The notes beneath the pieces are model-generated. The model was given only the letters and a program-made list of their open reading frames with translations, ran no database searches and was not told the origin of the DNA. Source: UBA12465 sp964408785 (GTDB lineage Bacteria > Patescibacteriota > Patescibacteriia > Patescibacteriales > UBA12465). Taken from it: a stretch of DNA of 18,244 nucleotides. Below, piece by piece: positions 16,069-18,244 of the stretch (the stretch's first letter is position 1; each line of letters starts with the position of its first letter). Made by a program: the position numbers and the translations under genes. The stretch lies in contig CAYPAS010000007.1 of assembly GCA_964408785.1 (NCBI GenBank), forward strand, positions 1-18,244. The letters are read 5' to 3'.

Positions 16069-16079
16069 ATCACCTCCTT
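16069..16079 (-). promoter_or_regulatory. Extended Shine-Dalgarno of the precursor gene
   Basis: AAGGAGGTGAT on the minus strand, with the GGAGG core 8 bases from the ATG at 16064. It is the strongest ribosome-binding site in the window, where most genes have none, implying high translation of the precursor relative to its enzyme, and it fixes the start codon. Confidence 0.9.
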
Positions 16080-16095
16080 TTGGCGATCCTTTTAG

Positions 16096-17403
16096 TTAAA
16101 CATACTGAACTATTTTGTTATTTATAAATTTACTTATTACAGGCCTAATATCATGTTCTAAAAAATTGAATTCTATAATTAAACTATTTAGTGAAAAAGA
16201 AGATTTTTCTTTGAGCTTAAGCATAAAATCATGTCCACTATCAGTGCAAAATTCCAAATTATTATGAACATATACTAACCAACCGAATTCTTCCTTTCTT
16301 GATTTAATTTCCGGATTAATTTTAAATAGTACATCATTTTCAAAAGCAATCGGATGTTCTTGAGGTAATTTATTTATCCGGTCCATATCCATAATTGGTT
16401 CGGTCATATACATATCTTTACCGTTATACTGACCATTTACTAATTTGGCTGACATTCTGCAACCGCCTTCGCAGATAATGTTAGCATTACATTCGACACA
16501 CTCACGTGGCAGAATTTCAGAACTTGACCAAAAACTCATTTTTTTCCAAATCTCTGAAAAATCATCTTTTAAAATATTGCCAAATTCTTTATCCGCATGA
16601 ATACATGGCCGTACATTTCCTTTCGAGGAAACTACACAAGAAGATATTGCGGCTGAACAAATCCTATTACCAAAGAAATCTACAAATTCACTGTCTTCTT
16701 CCTCTTTAAACAAACAGCGAACTATAGGTTCTAATGTGTCTATAATAAAATTAAAATCTTTTTTAGTCTTAAGTAGACTACGCAAGACTTCCTTACATTC
16801 AAAACCTGTCAGGAGGTATTGGAAGTGAGATTTATGAGAGGGAACCATTGGAGTAACACAAAATGTTTTTACTCCAAGTTCTTTAACTATTTTGCCTACT
16901 TGATAAATTTCACCTTGATTTAATTTTGAGGCTACCATGTTAACAGCAACATTTACTTTAGCGTCAACTAAATTTCTTATCCCCTCACAAGTTTTTTTAA
17001 ATCCATCCGGTAAACCAGATATAAAATTATGAGTTTTCTCTGTGCCAAGCACAGAGATTAATGCGTGGTCAAGTCCTTCATCTTGTATTTTTTGAGACAT
17101 TTCTTTATTGATCAAAACCGCATTGCTATTTAAGCCAATTTCCATTTTATAACTTTTGGCTAGTCTTAATAAAGAAAAGAATATTTCAGGCCTTAGTAGC
17201 GGTTCTCCTCCGGTTAAAGTTACCATACTAATTCCATTTTCATTAAGAATATTGAGAGCAATTAAAAAATTTTCAACACCCATTTCATCATTTTTAATTA
17301 ACTTGGAGTCATATCTCCAAAAATTATAACAATGCTGGCATTTTTGGTTACAAGCCTCGGTAAGCTCGATTTGAACATCTGTTGGATATGAAAGTCTTTC
17401 CAT
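16096..17403 (-). CDS. Radical SAM/SPASM peptide maturase with C-terminal PqqD-like domain
   Basis: 435 residues. The radical SAM core (about 8-220) carries the [4Fe-4S] ligands CNQKCQHC (Cys18, 22, 25) and GGEP (65-68). The SPASM region has Cys249, 256 and 267, then C-x2-C-x5-C-x3-C (302, 305, 311, 315), enough for two auxiliary clusters. The last 75-80 residues (about 358-435) read like a PqqD/RRE fold: NPEIKSRKEEFGWLVYVHNN then a helical tail with HDFMLKL and HDIRPVISKF; such domains bind leader peptides. It is the first gene of the locus, behind TTGACA/TATATA, with AAGGAG before the ATG. The neighbouring Cys-rich peptide is the obvious substrate; thioether formation by attack of Cys sulfur on a carbon-centred radical is the likely reaction. 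Epimerisation or another C-X bond cannot be excluded. Confidence 0.92.
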   Translation of the reverse strand: MERLSYPTDVQIELTEACNQKCQHCYNFWRYDSKLIKNDEMGVENFLIALNILNENGISMVTLTGGEPLLRPEIFFSLLRLAKSYKMEIGLNSNAVLINKEMSQKIQDEGLDHALISVLGTEKTHNFISGLPDGFKKTCEGIRNLVDAKVNVAVNMVASKLNQGEIYQVGKIVKELGVKTFCVTPMVPSHKSHFQYLLTGFECKEVLRSLLKTKKDFNFIIDTLEPIVRCLFKEEEDSEFVDFFGNRICSAAISSCVVSSKGNVRPCIHADKEFGNILKDDFSEIWKKMSFWSSSEILPRECVECNANIICEGGCRMSAKLVNGQYNGKDMYMTEPIMDMDRINKLPQEHPIAFENDVLFKINPEIKSRKEEFGWLVYVHNNLEFCTDSGHDFMLKLKEKSSFSLNSLIIEFNFLEHDIRPVISKFINNKIVQYV

Positions 17404-17427
17404 TTTTTATTTTCTCCTTTTAATGTT

Positions 17428-17436
17428 AATGTGCAT
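17428..17436. promoter_or_regulatory. Possible operator, downstream copy of TAATGTGCA
   Basis: TAATGTGCA lies between the predicted transcription start and the ATG of the radical SAM gene. The same nine bases recur at 17494-17502, on the other side of the promoter. Confidence 0.3.
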
Positions 17437-17454
17437 AGAGTATTTATATTAAAA

Positions 17455-17483
17455 TATATACATTTTTTGGGCATAATTGTCAA
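17455..17483 (-). promoter_or_regulatory. Promoter of the RiPP locus
   Basis: Minus strand perfect TTGACA (17478-17483), 17-base spacer, TATATA (17455-17460). The leader is about 45 nt and includes the AAGGAG ribosome-binding site of the radical SAM gene. It is the best -35 match in the region. Confidence 0.7.
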
Positions 17484-17493
17484 GATTATAGGG

Positions 17494-17505
17494 TAATGTG
17501 CACAT
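17494..17505. promoter_or_regulatory. Possible operator with perfect palindrome upstream of the RiPP promoter
   Basis: ATGTGCACAT (17496-17505) is a perfect 10-bp palindrome within TAATGTGCACAT, 12 bases upstream of the -35. It shares TAATGTGCA with the site at 17428-17436; the copies are 66 bp apart, about six helical turns, and bracket the promoter. Confidence 0.35.
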
Positions 17506-17508
17506 ATT

Positions 17509-17734
17509 ATATCCCTTGATTTCCGGGAAAACCACCACACTCGCTCCGCTTTCGCGTAGCTCACTTGTCCTGGATTGGTATCTGAATATCTCTCGGATAT
17601 TCGTCTGACATTCGCCTGCATCCTCGCCGCTCGAAATAGCGGCTCGGATTTAACTCATTTTCAACCTGTTCGATTCCCCTGGTTGCGAATCATTAAATAA
17701 AAAAGGCGCAGCATTCGCTTGGCTTTTTTATTTA
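17509..17734. repeat. tRNA-Glu-associated repeat unit 1 (degenerate)
   Basis: Non-coding. It begins with a decayed version of the unit start (TCCCTTGATTTCC, then CACACTCGCTC), continues through small hairpins (GAATATC/GATATTC near 17583, CCGCT/AGCGG near 17628), and reaches CCTGTTCGATTCCC (17665-17678), an inverted copy of the tRNA T-arm. It closes with the hairpin at 17694-17734. Open frames here are poorly supported and look accidental. Confidence 0.55.
17694..17734. terminator. Unit 1 hairpin, AT-flanked
   Basis: TAAATAAAAAAG (17694-17705) pairs with CTTTTTTATTTA (17723-17734), 12 bp; the inner GC-rich part (GGCGCAGC...GCTTGG) pairs only imperfectly. It occupies the same place as the perfect hairpins of units 2 and 3. 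Confidence 0.55.
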
Positions 17735-17941
17735 GTAGTCCCTAGGGGAATATCGCCTCACTCGCCGACCAGTCGGCTCGTTCGTTGTCGCGGTCAGCGT
17801 CCAAATATCCCCCGGAGCTTCGTCCGACGCTCGCTACGCCTGTGTCCCGTTGGCCGCAGGCTAAGCTCGCTTCTGACCTGTTCGATTCCCGGCTCGAAGA
17901 TGACAAAAATAAAAGACGCACAATGTGCGTCTTTTATTTTT
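17735..17941. repeat. tRNA-Glu-associated repeat unit 2
   Basis: It starts with GTAGTCCCTAGGGGAAT (17735-17751), identical to the reverse complement of the tRNA-Glu 3' end, then two free bases and CGCCTCACTCGC, shared with unit 3. A GC-rich segment follows, closed by GGTCAG (17792-17797) and CTGACC (17873-17878), then CCTGTTCGATTCCC (17877-17890) and a 19-bp hairpin (17903-17943). Confidence 0.75.
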
Positions 17942-17943
17942 GT
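17903..17943. terminator. Unit 2 hairpin, 19-bp perfect stem
   Basis: ACAAAAATAAAAGACGCAC (17903-17921) pairs perfectly with 17925-17943 around the loop AAT. The shape is that of a bidirectional terminator, but no gene feeds it from either side. Confidence 0.7.
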
Positions 17944-18158
17944 AGTCCCTAGGGGAATTCCGCCTCACTCGCTCGCCGTCGCTCGCTCTCTCGTTGTCCA
18001 GGGGCGGCGCCAAAGGCTGCGCCAGCTCGCCTTTGTCGGCACTCGCTGCGATATTTGCCTGCTGGCAAATATCTAGCTTGTTGCCGCCCGTTCGATTCCC
18101 CTCGGCTAACGCCGGCGTAAATAAAAAGAGCATACTTGCGTATGCTCTTTTTATTTAC
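17942..18158. repeat. tRNA-Glu-associated repeat unit 3
   Basis: It starts with the same 17 bases (17942-17958) and CGCCTCACTCGC. The GC-rich interior is closed by GGGCGGC (18002-18008) with GCCGCCC (18083-18089) and contains a perfect 10-bp hairpin (GATATTTGCC/GGCAAATATC, about 18049-18072). It then has CCCGTTCGATTCCCCT (18087-18102) and a 19-bp hairpin. The next copy of the 17-mer is the tRNA gene itself. Confidence 0.75.
18117..18158 (-). terminator. Terminator of tRNA-Glu (unit 3 hairpin)
   Basis: GTAAATAAAAAGAGCATAC (18117-18135) pairs perfectly over 19 bp with 18140-18158 around TTGC. On the minus strand it begins one base after the tRNA discriminator base and ends in a T-rich arm, fitting a tRNA terminator. 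Confidence 0.75.
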
Positions 18159-18159
18159 G

Positions 18160-18231
18160 TAGTCCCTAGGGGAATCGAACCCCTGTTATCAGGATGAAAA
18201 CCTGGTGTCCTAACCACTAGACGAAGGGACC
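18160..18231 (-). tRNA. tRNA-Glu (anticodon TTC)
   Basis: A 72-nt cloverleaf on the minus strand: acceptor GGTCCCT/AGGGACT (first pair G-T), D arm GTCT...GGAC with AGTGGTTA, anticodon arm CAGG-TTTTCAT-CCTG with TTC at 18196-18198 (the outermost pair is a C-A mismatch), variable TAAC, T arm AGGGG-TTCGATT-CCCCT, discriminator A. CCA is not encoded, so it must be added enzymatically. The 3' part (ATTCCCCTAGGGACTAC) is repeated twice downstream in the array, as expected for an integrase attachment site. Confidence 0.95.
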
Positions 18232-18244
18232 AACTAAGCGCCTT

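Noticed and set aside
15892..16095. Rightward 67-codon frame over the precursor gene
   Set aside because: It is the complementary shadow of the precursor peptide; it has no Shine-Dalgarno, while the leftward frame has an 11-base one.
17298..17621. 107-codon leftward frame across the RiPP promoter
   Set aside because: It overlaps the start of the radical SAM gene in another frame and covers the promoter and repeat unit 1; no family resemblance.
17861..18133. 90-codon leftward frame in the GC-rich array
   Set aside because: It spans a repeat-unit boundary, a hairpin and the inverted T-arm; no start signal and a composition following the repeats rather than a protein.
17509..18158. CRISPR array
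   Set aside because: The repeated 17-mer recurs every 207-217 bp, the interiors share sequence between units, and no cas gene is visible.
17735..18158. Additional tRNA genes at the other copies of the tRNA 3' end
   Set aside because: Only the T-loop end and acceptor 3' strand are present; D arm, anticodon arm and acceptor 5' strand are missing.
17994..18197. 67-codon rightward frame reaching into tRNA-Glu
   Set aside because: It runs through the terminator hairpin into the tRNA gene, a common false call at tRNA 3' ends.

Overview
The window looks like a piece of a Candidate Phyla Radiation (Patescibacteria) chromosome. This is inferred from low GC, long poly-A/T intergenic runs, many starts without a Shine-Dalgarno, a compact gene set and several unusual protein architectures; no rRNA or other decisive marker is present, so the assignment is tentative.

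Layout. Positions 1-376 hold the first codons of a leftward gene, its promoter and a very AT-rich gap with a perfect DnaA-box match. Positions 377-3507 are a leftward aminoacyl-tRNA synthetase operon (argS then a single-chain glycyl-tRNA synthetase), ending in a strong hairpin terminator. From 3508 a divergent promoter drives a rightward operon: a polytopic membrane protein, a 1007-residue protein made of two complete GspE/PilB-type secretion ATPases in tandem, a translin-family protein and a YfcE-like metallophosphoesterase. This meets, tail to tail, a leftward uvrA whose product lacks the UvrB-binding domain. Further right come a leftward pair (a cysteine-repeat membrane protein and a phospholipase-D/cardiolipin-synthase-type enzyme), a small unknown gene, and two rightward membrane genes, the first a COG0701/ArsP-type permease.

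The most interesting part is 15181-17403 (leftward). It is a compact candidate RiPP (ribosomally made, post-translationally modified peptide) locus with three genes: a radical SAM/SPASM enzyme with a PqqD-like recognition domain at its C-terminus; a 48-residue precursor peptide, missed by ordinary ORF length cutoffs, ending GGCQCVSCRQCNNNCNK behind a near-perfect Shine-Dalgarno; and a cytoplasmic HExxH metallopeptidase. A strong promoter flanked by two copies of TAATGTGCA lies upstream, and a terminator sits between precursor and peptidase. I expect the enzyme to bind the leader through its C-terminal domain and crosslink the cysteines, and the peptidase perhaps to remove the leader. The product and the export route are unknown.

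The right edge (about 17509-18231) is a tandem array of roughly 207-223 bp non-coding units. Each carries a 17-bp copy of the 3' end of tRNA-Glu, a GC-rich segment, an inverted copy of the T-arm and a long hairpin. The array ends in an intact tRNA-Glu(TTC). It looks like repeated insertion or duplication at a tRNA attachment site, and it places the RiPP locus next to a typical integration hotspot.
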